From Planctomycetota bacterium (lineage in GTDB: Bacteria; Planctomycetota; UBA1135; GCA-002686595), in assembly GCA_020847695.1 (NCBI GenBank), contig JADLBP010000323.1:1-64000 (forward strand): a stretch of 64,000 nt of DNA, in the 5' to 3' direction. A model generated the notes under the pieces. The model had not been told where the DNA came from, made no database searches, and saw nothing but the letters and a program-made list of their open reading frames with translations. A program made the translations under genes and the position numbers. This document shows, piece by piece, positions 18,632-28,348 of this stretch; positions within the stretch are counted from its first letter, which is position 1; every line of letters starts with the position of its first letter.

Positions 18632-19836
18632 CGCCGGCGGCTCGCCGCCGAAACGCGCCCGCGAGCATCCGCGAGCTCGGTCGGAAGCGTCCCGGGTGGC
18701 TTGCCGCGCAACGGCGTCCAACGGTGCCACTCGCGCCACGGCGGCGGGAGGTCGGGGTGCTCGGCCTGCGCGATCGCGCAACGCAGCACGTCCTCGACGC
18801 ACGGATCCTGGTTCGAGTGCGTCAGCTTGCAGAGTCGCGTGAAGAGCTCGCGCGGATCGCCGCCGACCAGGTCGTCGACGCGCCGGAACCCGAGCAGCAC
18901 CAAGTCGCGCGCGGACTCGAGGCCGATCGAGCCGAGCCGTTGGAACCCGGCGAGCGCGACCAGCTCGGCGCAGCGCGCGAGCTCGATCGCCCCGCCGGTG
19001 CGCGCGGCCAGCTCGTCGGCGGACAGCGCCGCGAGCTCGGCGACGCGGACCTTCGCGCGCGCGAACGCGCGGCGCTCGGCGGCGCTCAGCGCGAGCTTCG
19101 GCGGCTTGACCGCGCGCGGAGTCGGATTCGTCGGCGCGCGATCCGCGGGCGGGGGCTCCTCGCTCGCCAAGCGCGCCAGGTAGTCCTCGAACGTTCGCCC
19201 GGGCTCGTCCTCGAAGCGCCGCGCGAGCGCGGTCGTCGCTCCGATGCGGTCGAGCCGGAAGCTGCGGAAGTCGCGGCGCAGCTCGCACCACGCGGTCAGC
19301 GTCCACGTGCGACCCCAGAACGAGAGCGCGAGCGGCCGCACCTCGCGCCGACTCGCGCGCGAATGCTCGTCGCGGTACTCGAGACGCAACACACGTTGCT
19401 CGTCGAGCGCGCCGCGGATCGTCGTCATCGCCGCGAGCGACTCCTTGGGCACGAAGAAGCCGGGCGCGTAGAGGCGGTTCTTCGCGCTCTGCGCGGCGAG
19501 CTTGGCCGGCAGCACGTGCTCGACCTTCGCGAGCGCGCTCCTCGCCGCGCGCGCCAGCCGTTCGTCCGACCAGCTCTCGACCATGCGCGCGCCGAGCACG
19601 AGCGCCTGGACCTCCTCGCGATCGAACATCAGCGGCGGCAGGTCGAACGAAGCCGGCAGCGCGTAGCCTACTCCGGCTTCGCCTTGGATCGGCACGCCGG
19701 AGAGCACGAGGTCCTGCACGTCGCGATAGATCGTGCGCTCGGAGACCTCGAGCTCGCGCGCGAGCGACGCCGCGGTGACCGCGCGCTCGCGCCGAAGGTA
19801 CTGGACGATCTGGAACAGTCGATCGGCGCGGCGCAC
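18628..19836 (-). CDS. YafY-type HTH/WYL regulator with C-terminal helix-hairpin-helix (Cdd1/pathogenicity-locus-like) domain
   Basis: N-term MRRADRLFQIVQYLRRERAVTAASLARELEVSERTIYRDVQDL; WYL core LEYRDEHSRASRREVRPLALSFWGRTWTLTAWCELRRDFRSFRLDRI; C-term ELVALAGFQRLGSIGLESARDLVLLGFRRVDDLVGGDPRELFTRLCKLTHSNQDPCVEDVLR. Confidence 0.88.
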   Translation of the reverse strand: MRRADRLFQIVQYLRRERAVTAASLARELEVSERTIYRDVQDLVLSGVPIQGEAGVGYALPASFDLPPLMFDREEVQALVLGARMVESWSDERLARAARSALAKVEHVLPAKLAAQSAKNRLYAPGFFVPKESLAAMTTIRGALDEQRVLRLEYRDEHSRASRREVRPLALSFWGRTWTLTAWCELRRDFRSFRLDRIGATTALARRFEDEPGRTFEDYLARLASEEPPPADRAPTNPTPRAVKPPKLALSAAERRAFARAKVRVAELAALSADELAARTGGAIELARCAELVALAGFQRLGSIGLESARDLVLLGFRRVDDLVGGDPRELFTRLCKLTHSNQDPCVEDVLRCAIAQAEHPDLPPPWREWHRWTPLRGKPPGTLPTELADARGRVSAASRRR

Positions 19837-19846
19837 GGCACTCCTC

Positions 19847-20245
19847 CTACCGGATGCAGGCCTGGAACTCCACCGCGGCCGGGATCGGATGCGACACGAA
19901 GAGCACGATCCCGTTGGGATCGAGCGCGACGAAGCCGCGAGAGCCCCACGGCTGGTCCTTCGGCTCGGCGACGATCGGGACGCCGAGCGCGCGCAGTCGC
20001 TCGCACTCGCGATCCGCGTCCTCGACCTCGATCGAGAAGCTCGCGCCGCGGCCGTCGAACGCGTCGGGCCATTCCGCGTCGGGGCGCATGAACGCGATCT
20101 CGGGCGCGCCTTTCGCTCCGGCGCGCAGGCCGAGGTAGTGGTCGTGGTCGAAGGAGACTTGGAAGCCGAGCTTGTCCACCCAGAACTCGCGCGCCTCGCG
20201 AATGCGGTCGGTGGTGAAGATCGGGACGATCGATTGGACGTTCAT
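19847..20245 (-). CDS. VOC family (glyoxalase/bleomycin-resistance-like) protein
   Basis: SIVPIFTTDRIREAREFWVDKLGFQVSFDHDHYLGL...PWGSRGFVALDPNGIVLFV. Confidence 0.88.
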   Translation of the reverse strand: MNVQSIVPIFTTDRIREAREFWVDKLGFQVSFDHDHYLGLRAGAKGAPEIAFMRPDAEWPDAFDGRGASFSIEVEDADRECERLRALGVPIVAEPKDQPWGSRGFVALDPNGIVLFVSHPIPAAVEFQACIR

Positions 20246-20358
20246 GCGGTGCTTTCCGCTTCGAGCACCCTTGCCCGAGAGCTGTGCGCATCGTCCAGAC
20301 CCCTCCTGACAACGTCCTGTCAGCAGTCTCGCGCGAACTTCGCGAAACCGCGCGCGCC

Positions 20359-21774
20359 TCACGGCTTGCGGCCGGTGATCAGGCGCGCTCCGCGCTGGTA
20401 CGTGAAGTACGCCCACGCCCATTCGAGGAGCACCACCACGCGATTGCGGAAGCCGATCAAGAAGTAGATGTGGATGAACAGCCACGCGATCCAGGCGGGC
20501 CAGCCGCTGAGCTCGAGTCGGCCGAGCTTCGCCACCGCGGCCGAGCGTCCGATCGTCGCCAGCGTGCCGCGGTCGGTGTAGCGAAACGGCGAGCTCGCAC
20601 CACCCGCGAGGCGCGCGCGAATGCAGCGCGCGGCGTGTCGGCCCATCTGCATCGCCACTGGGCTGACGCCGGGCAGCGCGGTTCCACCTTGATGGAGGAA
20701 GGCCGCCATGTCGCCGATCGCGAAGACCTCCGGATGCCCGGGCAGCGAGAGGTCGGGCTCGACGAGCACGCGCCCCGCGCGGTCGAGCGGCACGCCGAGC
20801 GAGGCGGCGAGAGGACTGCCGCCGACACCCGCCGCCCAGATCACGGTGTCCGCGTCGATGCGATCGCTCGACGTCTGCACTCCGCTCGCATCGATCGACG
20901 TCACGCGCGTGTCGAGTCGGACCTTGACGCCGAGGCGGGCGAGCTGTCGTGCCGCGCGCTCCGACAACTTGGGCGAGAACGTCGGAAGGACGCGCGGCCC
21001 GCCCTCGAGCAACAGCACGCACGCCGCGCTCGGATCGATCGACCGGAAATCGCGCGCTAGCGCGAAGCGCGCCAGCTCGGCGATCGCGCCGGCGAGCTCC
21101 ACGCCGGTCGGGCCGGCGCCGACCACGACGAACGTCAATTGAGCGCGTCGTCGCGCTGGATCGAGCTCCTTCTCGGCGCGCTCGAACCCCATCAACACGC
21201 GACGCCGGATGTCGAGCGCGTCGTCGAGGTCCTTGAGACCCGGCGCGACCGCCGCCCATTCGTCGTGTCCGAAGTAGCTCGTCCGTCCGCCGGCGGCGAG
21301 CACCAGGAAGTCGTACTCGAGCTCGGCGCCCGTGACGCGCAGCCGGCGCCGCTCGAAGTCGACACCGACGACCTCCGCCAACATCACCGACACGTTGGGC
21401 TGGCGTCGCAGGATCGAACGGATCGGCGCGGCGATCTCGGACGGCGAAAGGCCGGCGATCGCGACTTGGTACAGCAGCGGTTGGAAGAGGTGGTGATTCG
21501 TGCGATCGACGAGCGTGATGTCGACATCGGACCGCGCGAGCGTCCGCGCGGTCGCCAAGCCGCCGAAACCTCCGCCGACGATCACCACGCGCGGTCGACG
21601 GGGCGCATCCGAGCGCTTCGACGCGTCCGGGCTGCCGCGCGGGAGCTCGCGCTCGCCGACGGTGTCCGCGCGCGTCGAGAGCAGTCGATCCAAGCCGCGC
21701 GAGCCAGCAGCGGCCCGTGGACGCGTGGCCTCGAGCGCTTGGCCGGCCGGCGTGGTCGCGGCGCTCGTGTTCAT
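20359..21774 (-). CDS. NAD(P)/FAD-dependent oxidoreductase, type II NADH dehydrogenase (NDH-2)-like
   Basis: VVIVGGGFGGLATARTLA, HHLFQPLLYQVAIAGLSPSEIA, FVVVGAGPTGVELAGAIAELA, VFAIGDMAAF. Confidence 0.9.
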   Translation of the reverse strand: MNTSAATTPAGQALEATRPRAAAGSRGLDRLLSTRADTVGERELPRGSPDASKRSDAPRRPRVVIVGGGFGGLATARTLARSDVDITLVDRTNHHLFQPLLYQVAIAGLSPSEIAAPIRSILRRQPNVSVMLAEVVGVDFERRRLRVTGAELEYDFLVLAAGGRTSYFGHDEWAAVAPGLKDLDDALDIRRRVLMGFERAEKELDPARRRAQLTFVVVGAGPTGVELAGAIAELARFALARDFRSIDPSAACVLLLEGGPRVLPTFSPKLSERAARQLARLGVKVRLDTRVTSIDASGVQTSSDRIDADTVIWAAGVGGSPLAASLGVPLDRAGRVLVEPDLSLPGHPEVFAIGDMAAFLHQGGTALPGVSPVAMQMGRHAARCIRARLAGGASSPFRYTDRGTLATIGRSAAVAKLGRLELSGWPAWIAWLFIHIYFLIGFRNRVVVLLEWAWAYFTYQRGARLITGRKP

Positions 21775-22105
21775 CGAGTGCCAGGGTAGCGCGGCGACGA
21801 TGTCCTCGGACGCGAGGATACGCTCGATCCGTGGGCGCTCGATCGCTGGGTCGAGCGCGCTCGTAACGATCACGCATCGCGCGTCCGCGGAGCGCTCGCG
21901 GCGCGGTCGGTTCGAGCGCGGCGCTACCTGGATCCGCTCGCGCGAATACGCAGTTTCGGACGCGCGGAGAGCGCTTGCCGCTACGCGCGAACGCCGCTCA
22001 ACGGACGGATCGAAGCGCCCGAAACAGCCCCCGGTGCTCGACTCGCGGCGCGCGGACGCGAACACTCGCTCGGCGCACGCGCGTGCGAAGCACCGGTGAG
22101 CGTTC

Positions 22106-23386
22106 TCAGCGTTGAGCGGCGGTCTTCCAGCCCGGGAAGAGCTCGTCGAGGTCGTGTTTCTCGATCACCGGCTGACCGCGCTCGTCGCGTTCCGCGAGCG
22201 TGAACGTGCAGCCGCTCAAGACGACGCCGTTGGGAGGATCCGTGAAGAAACCCTCGGGTTCGCGCGTGCCTGGGAAGCTGCAACGATCGAACACGAGCGT
22301 CGCGCGCTCCTGCAGATGTCGACTGGGGACGTCCAGGTTCGCGAGGACACAGTTCTCGAAGCGCGCGAGCAGCGCCGAGGTCCGCACGTCGAAGAGCGAG
22401 CCGCTGCTCGGGTGCCTTCCGTAACCGACCTCGATCCGCGAGTCGCGAACGAGCCACGCGCTGCCGCGCGTGTCGAACGCGGACGAGCTGCCTGCGCCGC
22501 AGTCGAACCCGACGACGCGCACGCGCTCGAGCACGACGGTCGCCGGGTTGGTGCGCAGGTCGAAGACGTTGTCGGCGTAGATCGTCGCGTCGCTGATCTC
22601 GATGCGTTCGAGCACATCGCGCGCGTGCAGCGCTTCCCAGACGAGCAGTGTGCGATCCATTCCCGCGCCGCGCAGCGCGAGACAGCGCGGGAACCGTCTG
22701 CCGCCGTTCACGTTCGACAGCGCAACGCGATGGACGCCCGCGCCCCAGCGCAACTCGGCACCGTCCGGCACGGGCGTGTCGCGGTTGGCGGCGAGCGTCG
22801 CACCCTCGAGCACTTCGCCGCTGACGCCGCTCTTGCAATCGAAGAGCTTGGCGAAGCGCTCGGCGTCGCCGACGAGCTCGACGAACGGACCGACTTCGTC
22901 GCGCTCCATGCATTCGAGCAGCGTGAACGCATCCGCGGAGGCGAGCGCGTTCGCGAGCGCTTCCGCCTGAGTCGCCGCCTCGGCGAGGCGTGTGCCGATC
23001 GCGTCGGGCAGGGCGAGCACCTCGGCCCGGAATTGCTGCCAGCCCGCGTCGAGCGTCGCCTGGGGAATCGGCTGCGAGCGCAGCTTGCGCCACGCGGCTT
23101 CGATGCCGTCGCGCGCGTAGCGCTCGAGCGCTGCGGAGAAGAGCGGGTCGGCGCTCGACGACGCCGACGAGCCGCGAGCAGCGGGCGCATCCGCGGTTTC
23201 GCGCTGAGCTTCCGTCGTCGCGACGACCAGTTCGGTCGGCGGCGGGGTGCGCGCAACGGGAGCGCCGTCTGCGTCGAGCGAGCCCTCGTCCGACGAACTC
23301 GCCGGACCTGAGCGAAGCCCGAAGAACGCCGCGGCGGATCCGAAGCCCACGGCGAGTCCGACGACGAGTGCGAGCGGAGACTTCAT
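22106..23386 (-). CDS. Hypothetical signal-anchored protein with right-handed parallel beta-helix-like region
   Basis: N-term MKSPLALVVGLAVGFGSAAAFFGL; C-terminal repeated ILxxVRVxGFD/LVRDSRIEV/ARFENCVLANL/LVFDRCSF rungs. Confidence 0.7.
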   Translation of the reverse strand: MKSPLALVVGLAVGFGSAAAFFGLRSGPASSSDEGSLDADGAPVARTPPPTELVVATTEAQRETADAPAARGSSASSSADPLFSAALERYARDGIEAAWRKLRSQPIPQATLDAGWQQFRAEVLALPDAIGTRLAEAATQAEALANALASADAFTLLECMERDEVGPFVELVGDAERFAKLFDCKSGVSGEVLEGATLAANRDTPVPDGAELRWGAGVHRVALSNVNGGRRFPRCLALRGAGMDRTLLVWEALHARDVLERIEISDATIYADNVFDLRTNPATVVLERVRVVGFDCGAGSSSAFDTRGSAWLVRDSRIEVGYGRHPSSGSLFDVRTSALLARFENCVLANLDVPSRHLQERATLVFDRCSFPGTREPEGFFTDPPNGVVLSGCTFTLAERDERGQPVIEKHDLDELFPGWKTAAQR

Positions 23387-23639
23387 TCGCCCAGCGTGCC
23401 GCGCCGCGCCGCGCCTGTCGAGTCTTCGAGGCCGGTCGAACGGATCGAACGCGCTTCGACCCTCGTTCGGCGAGTCGGCCGCGTCGTCGGGGACGCGAGT
23501 CCGCTCTGCCGAGCAGATGAATCGCACGTGCTCATGGTCGGACAACCGCTCGCGTCGACGTGCTCTCGACTCGGACCCGCGTCCTTTCGCGGCGACGGTT
23601 CGCAGCGGCCGACGGAGACGCGGCGCGCCGAGGATCCGC

Positions 23640-24167
23640 TCAGATCGAGCCGTCGGGCATCACGCGGCCGTCGGCGCCCCACTTGTCGCAGTCCGCGTCT
23701 TTGCCCGGAACTCGACCGCACAGAGAGTCCCCGTGGTACGTCGTGAAGCCGTCCTTCGATCCGGAGACCATGCCGCAGTCCGAATCGGTGTTGGACTTGC
23801 CCTCGGGAGTGAACGACGCGCAATCGTCGTCGGACGAGACCTCGAGCTGAGCGCTGAAGCTCAAGGGCATCGCGCAGTCGTAGTCGCCGGGCGATTGCTG
23901 GTAGTTGCACTCCGCGTCGATCAGCAGCACGCCGTTCTCGTTGTACTTGCCGCAGCCGTCGTGCGGCGGCGGGAAGTCGAGCCCGCAGTCGTACCATTCG
24001 CACGACTTGTCGTTGAAGGCCCTCGCCAGCCGAGTGCCGCCGAAGAGGAACACGAAGTTCGTCAGAGCGAGCCGGCGCAACAGTTCGCGTCGGTCGCGGG
24101 GCTCTCCGTCCTGAGCTGCTTCGTTCGGTTCGGGTCGCTGCTGTTCGTTGGGCTGTTCGGCGTTCAT
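23640..24167 (-). CDS. Cys-rich exported protein with Tat-like leader; candidate substrate of the adjacent radical SAM maturase
   Basis: RDRRELLRRLALTNFVFLFGGTRLARA leader then 9 Cys; ATG overlaps the maturase stop codon (ATGA). Confidence 0.8.
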   Translation of the reverse strand: MNAEQPNEQQRPEPNEAAQDGEPRDRRELLRRLALTNFVFLFGGTRLARAFNDKSCEWYDCGLDFPPPHDGCGKYNENGVLLIDAECNYQQSPGDYDCAMPLSFSAQLEVSSDDDCASFTPEGKSNTDSDCGMVSGSKDGFTTYHGDSLCGRVPGKDADCDKWGADGRVMPDGSI

Positions 24168-25699
24168 GGCTTGCTGTCTCCGTGTGCAGGGGGCGCACTC
24201 CGCTCGCCGGCCGGAGTCGACGTGGACTCAGCCTCGATCGCTGCGAGCCAGAGCAGTCGTTCGGTGCCGCGTCGGATCTCGTCGCAGCTCGCGTCGTCGG
24301 GAGTTCCCACATGACCGTCGGGGCGCGACAGGTACCACGGGCACTGGCCGCCGCAGATCGCGCGGGCCCAGCAGGCGGAGCAGTGCCGGTCGTATCCGTC
24401 GAAGATCTCGGCGAAGTAGCGGCCGAGGCGTTCGCGGTCGATACCGGTGCTCAGAGTCCCGATCCGGTAGCTCTCCTCGCCTGCGTAGCGGTGGCAGGGA
24501 TACAGATCGCCGTGCTCGGTTACCGCGGTGGTGTTTCGACCCGTGCCGCACATCGGAGTGCGACGTACTTGCAGCCCCGACGCGAGACCGTCGCGCACGC
24601 GCTTCAGCCCTGCGCTGAAATCGAATCCGAGCGGAGGGCGAACCGTATCGTCTCTGCGCGACTCGAGATACTGGTCGAGCGCACGTTCGACATCGGCGTT
24701 CGCAGAGGCGGTCTCGCTGCCTCCGAAGTCGGTCCAGCGTTTCTCGTGCGCGCGGCCATCGCTCGAACCGATCATCGTGCGCTGGAAGTCATTCTCGGCG
24801 AAATACCCTGCGACGGCTTCGCGTGATGGATTCTGCTGTGTCAACGTCGCACGGATCATCGCTTCGCGCATTCCGGCTGCCCGCTGCGCGGCGATCAGCC
24901 TGCGAGCATTGGCGACCGCTTTGGCGGTCGTTCCCCGTCCGGCGTGATCGATACGTTGCCGATCGGCGAACTCAGGCGGCCCGTCGATGCTCACCATCAC
25001 GGCAAATCGGTGCTCGACGAGGAAGGCAATCTTCTCGTCGTCGAGCAGCGTTCCGTTGGTGGTCATTCGGAAGCCCACCGTCTTGCCGAGCTCTTCGGCT
25101 CGCACGTACGCCCGAGCGACCAGCTGCCGCACGAGCGCGAAGTTGAGCAGTGGCTCGCCTCCGAAGAACGTGATGTCGAGGTGCTTGCGCTTGCCAAGAC
25201 GCTGGAAGAGGAGCTCGAGCGACTGGAGCCCCGCGTCCAAGGACATCGACTTGCCGGTGTCGTGGAACTTGGCTGCGACTTCGTAGCAGTAGGTGCACTT
25301 CAGGTTGCAGGAGGTCTGGACGAGAACCTGTCCCGAGCGCGTCGGCAGCTCGATGTGTCGGCGGATCGAGTCGTCGCGTTCCTCGGGCGTTTCCAGTCGT
25401 TCGAGGACGAACAGGCCGAGATCGGCGAGCATCGTCACCTCCGCGAGGACGCTCTCGAGCGTCACGCCGCCGAAGTCACGCGTCAACCGGTCGGCGAGCA
25501 GCTCCGTCAGCTCGGCGTGCTCGAAGCCGCGGAGGAGCTCGAACGCCGCGGGGCTCGGTTGGAGCAACGAGCCGCTGTAGAGGTCGTACAGGATCCGGCG
25601 CCCGCGGTACTCGAAAGCATGGAACGTCGGTCGCTCGGGCGCGATCCGTTGGCGCAGTTCGTCGAGAGCGAGGCACAACGATTCCAGCGTGGCTTGCAT
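24164..25699 (-). CDS. Radical SAM/SPASM peptide/protein maturase
   Basis: CNLKCTYCYE (CX3CX2C), ITFFGGEPLLNF, MTTNGTLLDDEKI, SPASM-like Cys: MCGTGRNTTAVTEHGDLYPCHRYAGEE...CSACWARAICGGQCPW; N-terminal RRE/PqqD-like segment FHAFEYRGRRILYDLYSGSLLQPSPAAFELL. Confidence 0.92.
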   Translation of the reverse strand: MQATLESLCLALDELRQRIAPERPTFHAFEYRGRRILYDLYSGSLLQPSPAAFELLRGFEHAELTELLADRLTRDFGGVTLESVLAEVTMLADLGLFVLERLETPEERDDSIRRHIELPTRSGQVLVQTSCNLKCTYCYEVAAKFHDTGKSMSLDAGLQSLELLFQRLGKRKHLDITFFGGEPLLNFALVRQLVARAYVRAEELGKTVGFRMTTNGTLLDDEKIAFLVEHRFAVMVSIDGPPEFADRQRIDHAGRGTTAKAVANARRLIAAQRAAGMREAMIRATLTQQNPSREAVAGYFAENDFQRTMIGSSDGRAHEKRWTDFGGSETASANADVERALDQYLESRRDDTVRPPLGFDFSAGLKRVRDGLASGLQVRRTPMCGTGRNTTAVTEHGDLYPCHRYAGEESYRIGTLSTGIDRERLGRYFAEIFDGYDRHCSACWARAICGGQCPWYLSRPDGHVGTPDDASCDEIRRGTERLLWLAAIEAESTSTPAGERSAPPAHGDSKP

Positions 25700-25854
25700 G
25701 ACGCTCCTTCGCGACGTCTCGGCCTCGTGCACGTGGAGCGCGGGATCGCTGTCGCGCACGACGACCTCGGGGAGTACGTCGGTGAGTGTCGGCTGCCCGC
25801 GAGTTGGTTTGCGGACCTCGAAAAATCGCTCGCGGTGCGGCCGAGAGAGCCGAC

Positions 25855-27699
25855 TCAGCGCTTCGGCAGCGCGGTCGGGGCGGGGAGTTCCTCGCCCGGG
25901 TTGACGAAGCGCTCGTGCTCGAAGGCGTACTGACGGTCGTGCAGCTCTTTGTAGCGGCCGGCTTTTGCCAGCAGCTCGGCGTGCGTGCCGCGTTCGACGA
26001 TCTTGCCGTGCTCGAGCACCAGGATCTGGTCGGCGGAACGGATCGTCGAGAGCCTGTGCGCGATCACGAACGTCGTCCGGCTGCGGCGCAGGTTCTGCAG
26101 CGCGTCCTGGATCTTGAACTCGCTCTCGGAGTCGAGGCTCGACGTCGCTTCGTCGAGGATCAGCACCCTCGGCCTCGCGAGCAACGCCCGCGCGATCGCG
26201 ACGCGTTGGCGCTGGCCGCCGGAGAGCTTGATGCCGCGCTCGCCGACGATCGTGTCGTAGCCCTTCTCGAACTGCGCGACGAAGTCGTCGCAGTGCGCGA
26301 GGCGACACGCTTCCTCGATCTCCGCGCGCGTCGCGTCCGGGCGCGAGAACGCGACGTTCTCCGCGATGGTGCCGTCGAAGAGGAAGTTGTCCTGCAGCAC
26401 GACGCCGAGGTGCGCGCGGAAGTCGGCGAGCTTGAGGCTCGCGAGGTCCTTGCCGTCGACGGTGATCCGGCCGGACTTCGGGCGATTGAACGCCATCACC
26501 AGGCTGACCAGCGTGCTCTTGCCGGAGCCGCTGGAGCCGACCAACGCCGTCGTCGAGCCCGCGGGCGCGGTCAGCGAAACGTGCTCGAGCACCGGCTTGC
26601 CTTCGTCGTACTCGAACGACACGTCCTCGAACGTGAAGTCGCCTCGCAAGTCGGGGCACGCCGCGCGTTCGGCGTCGTGCTCGTCCTCGCGCGCGACGCG
26701 CCGGATCTCGCGCAGGCGATCGAGACCGGCGAACGCCTCGCTGATCTGGGTGCTGATCGACGCGATCTGCACCAGCGGTCCGACGACGAGCCCGATGAAC
26801 ACCAGGTACATCACGAAATCGCCGAGCGACATCTCCCCGGCGAGGATCGCGCGGCCGCCGACCAACGTCAGGATCACGCCGACGACGCCGACGATCGCGG
26901 TCGACACCGACGTCGTCAGCGACACGCCCATCATCGAGCGCCGGATGTTGTCGAAGAGCTTGTCGACGCCCGCCGAGAACACGCGTTCCTCGTGCTCCTC
27001 CGCGACGTACGCCTTGACGACGCGCACGCCGCCGAGCGTCTGCGTCAACCGGCCGCTGATGTCCGCCTGGATCTTGCCGCGCTCGCGGAACAAGGGCCGC
27101 AGCGTCTTGAACGCCTGCGTCATCGCGAGCCCGAAGATCGACAGCACGACCAGGATGATCAGCGTCAGCTTCCAGTTCAGGTAGAACAGCACGCCGATGC
27201 CGAGCACCGCCGACAACACGCCGCCGACGAGCTGCACGATGCCCGTGCCGACGAGGTTCCGGATGCCTTCGGCGTCGTTCATGATCCGCGAGATCAGCAC
27301 GCCGGTCTGCGTCGAGTCGAAGTAGCGCACCGGCAAGCGACCGATGTGCGCCTGCACCGTCTTGCGCATGTCGTTGATCGCGCGCTGCGCGGCGACGCCG
27401 AGCACTTGGCTGAGCCCGTACCCGGTGACCGCTTGCACCAACGTCGCGACGCCGCCTGCGATCGCGATCGGCCACAAGAGCTCGGCCTTGCCCTTGCCGA
27501 CGACGTCGTCGATCAGGATCTTCGAAGTCGCGGGCAACACCAGGCCCGCGAGTCGGCTGATCAACATCAAGAACAGCCCGATCAGCAGACGCTGCTTGTG
27601 CGCCGCGACCAGCTCGCGCGTCTCGCGCCACGCGTCCGAGAGCTTCGGTTTCTTCTTCTCGCCCGCGATCTTCTGGGCGGCGGTCGACGGGGCGGCCAT
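25855..27699 (-). CDS. ABC exporter, fused permease-ATPase (MsbA-like)
   Basis: TALVGSSGSGKSTLVSLVMAF, LSGGQRQRVAIARALLARPRVLILDEATSSLD, TTFVIAHRLSTI. Confidence 0.92.
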   Translation of the reverse strand: MAAPSTAAQKIAGEKKKPKLSDAWRETRELVAAHKQRLLIGLFLMLISRLAGLVLPATSKILIDDVVGKGKAELLWPIAIAGGVATLVQAVTGYGLSQVLGVAAQRAINDMRKTVQAHIGRLPVRYFDSTQTGVLISRIMNDAEGIRNLVGTGIVQLVGGVLSAVLGIGVLFYLNWKLTLIILVVLSIFGLAMTQAFKTLRPLFRERGKIQADISGRLTQTLGGVRVVKAYVAEEHEERVFSAGVDKLFDNIRRSMMGVSLTTSVSTAIVGVVGVILTLVGGRAILAGEMSLGDFVMYLVFIGLVVGPLVQIASISTQISEAFAGLDRLREIRRVAREDEHDAERAACPDLRGDFTFEDVSFEYDEGKPVLEHVSLTAPAGSTTALVGSSGSGKSTLVSLVMAFNRPKSGRITVDGKDLASLKLADFRAHLGVVLQDNFLFDGTIAENVAFSRPDATRAEIEEACRLAHCDDFVAQFEKGYDTIVGERGIKLSGGQRQRVAIARALLARPRVLILDEATSSLDSESEFKIQDALQNLRRSRTTFVIAHRLSTIRSADQILVLEHGKIVERGTHAELLAKAGRYKELHDRQYAFEHERFVNPGEELPAPTALPKR

Positions 27700-28145
27700 C
27701 AGACGCGCAGCCAATCCGCTTGCCAGCCCTGGATGCGCCGCTTGACGTCGTCGGGTCGCTCGAACTTGCCCGCGAGCACGTCGCCGAAGAGCCCGGGGAG
27801 CTCCGCGTCGCTCGCGAAGCGCAGCGCGACGAGCCACGGCACGCCGACGCGTTCGATGTCCGCGCGCCGCGCCGCACCGAGCACGCGCTCTAGCCTCAGC
27901 CGCATCTCGAGCCGGATCACGCGGTCCTGCACGATCTGCGCGCGACGACGGCTCGCCCACCACGTCACGATCAGCGCGATCGGCACCAGCACCTCGAAGC
28001 CGTTCCAGAAATCCGGCGCCTCTTTGAGCAGCCAGGCGCGACGGCCGAGCTCGATCACGAGCACCACCCCTGCGAGCGCGTAGCCGGTGCCCGGCCACGC
28101 TCGGTGATTCCCGAAGGACTGCGGACGCGCGGAAACGGTGCTCAT
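27699..28145 (-). CDS. DUF6526-like membrane protein
   Basis: QDRVIRLEMRLRLERVL...VPWLVALRFASDAELPGLFGDVLAGKFERPDDVKRRIQGWQADWLRV; 1-nt TGATG overlap with the ABC gene. Confidence 0.75.
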   Translation of the reverse strand: MSTVSARPQSFGNHRAWPGTGYALAGVVLVIELGRRAWLLKEAPDFWNGFEVLVPIALIVTWWASRRRAQIVQDRVIRLEMRLRLERVLGAARRADIERVGVPWLVALRFASDAELPGLFGDVLAGKFERPDDVKRRIQGWQADWLRV

Positions 28146-28348
28146 GCGGGGCGGCTTTCTCGTGGGGGCGACGAGCGTGGACCCGAGCGAGCTCCCCTTC
28201 AAGGCCGGAAGCCCGTCCGCGGCCGTTCGGCGCGCCTCGGCGGCGTGCGCTGGGGCCTCGTTCGATCGCGCGCCCGACGCTAACATCTCCCGACTCTCAA
28301 ACCCCCGCGACGGCGCCGTCAAAGCCCGGTTCGGGAGGAGCCCCCAAC

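Noticed and set aside
25855-28145. ABC exporter as a definite part of the radical SAM system
   Set aside because: Kept only as a possibility: it pairs tightly with a DUF6526-like gene and is separated from the maturase by 155 bp, and it looks like a generic MsbA-type exporter.
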